A DNA stretch of 64,000 bases, from NCBI RefSeq assembly GCF_001984195.1, contig NZ_MTQN01000012.1, positions 1,426,001-1,490,000 of the forward strand, written 5' to 3'. The notes under the pieces are model-generated. The model made no database searches, was not told where the DNA came from, and saw only the letters and a program-made list of their open reading frames with translations. Below are positions 63,949 to 64,000 of this stretch, one piece after another (the first letter of the stretch is position 1; every line of letters starts with the position of its first letter). The position numbers and the translations under genes are program-made. This DNA comes from Kribbella sp. ALI-6-A. GTDB lineage: Bacteria; Actinomycetota; Actinomycetes; Propionibacteriales; Kribbellaceae.

Positions 63949-64000
63949 CTACGCGGCGGAGTCGCCCTTCGCGGGGGCGGTAACCGAGGTGGCCGCCACC
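63949..64000 (-). CDS. C-terminal end of a gene entering from the right edge
   Basis: Read on the minus strand the last 52 nt give VAATSVTAPAKGDSAA followed by TAG (63949-63951). The codon usage fits (G/C third positions) and a terminator hairpin follows, so this is probably the 3' end of a gene lying outside the window. The product cannot be identified. Confidence 0.4.
   Translation of the reverse strand, partial: VAATSVTAPAKGDSAA

Noticed and set aside
1..64000. tRNA, rRNA, CRISPR arrays, insertion sequences and integrative elements
   Set aside because: Intergenic gaps are short and none shows a cloverleaf, regular spacer repeats, terminal inverted repeats with a transposase, or an integrase.

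Overview
This is a GC-rich, gene-dense actinobacterial chromosome segment with about 66 protein-coding genes. The lineage call rests on a WhiB regulator, a mycothiol-type DinB enzyme, a ClgR-type regulator beside clpP, an MprAB/PepD-type locus, an EccA-type AAA ATPase, an SCO6745-family protein, frequent GTG starts and several apparently leaderless genes. A Kribbella-like member of the Propionibacteriales is my best guess, by inference only. I see no rRNA, tRNA, CRISPR array, insertion sequence, integrase or phage module, so the window reads as core-like chromosome with accessory metabolic islands.

Layout. 0-5.5 kb: end of a flavin-dependent monooxygenase, an Lrp regulator divergent from a trans-sulfuration enzyme (with a dense cluster of DnaA-box 9-mers), clpP divergent from a ClgR-like regulator that is followed by a PLP lyase and an acetyltransferase, and a protein resembling the catalytic core of histidyl-tRNA synthetase. 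5.6-14.8 kb: small metabolic and transport genes (DUF4865, an MFS gene with a stop near its start, EamA, TetR/SDR with twin operators, lysE/lysG, SCO6745 family). 14.9-24.5 kb: CaCA antiporter, a DEAD-box helicase, phosphotriesterase-like protein, MFS, a phosphatase-like protein lacking its catalytic Arg, and a hydrolase pair.

24.6-33 kb is a sugar-acid island: FAH hydrolase and FCD/GntR regulator on the minus strand; binding protein, enolase-superfamily dehydratase, two permeases, ATPase and a fuconolactonase-like amidohydrolase on the plus strand, every junction sharing 4 nt. It looks like uptake plus a partial non-phosphorylating deoxy-sugar pathway. A rhamnose-mutarotase-family gene lies 12 kb further on.

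33-46 kb: mycothiol-type enzyme, DNA polymerase IV, secreted M6 protease, WhiB, zf-TFIIB protein, an orphan EccA-like ATPase convergent with a lipoprotein PBP, VOC and pirin proteins. 46.2-50.3 kb: an mprA-mprB-pepD-like envelope-stress locus (HtrA-like protease, histidine kinase with an elastin-like N-terminus, response regulator) with 8+3+8 direct repeats in both promoters. 50.3-56.9 kb: acetamidase, a second EamA transporter with an Lrp regulator, a TIM-barrel hydrolase, PPi-type phosphofructokinase, tyrosine phosphatase, holin-like protein and a second FCD/GntR regulator. 57-64 kb: a three-module cell-wall hydrolase with a PEGA protein, YciI, a DDAH-like hydrolase behind a perfect FCD-type operator, an aromatic/histidinol-phosphate aminotransferase, SDR, and a secreted two-repeat surface protein.
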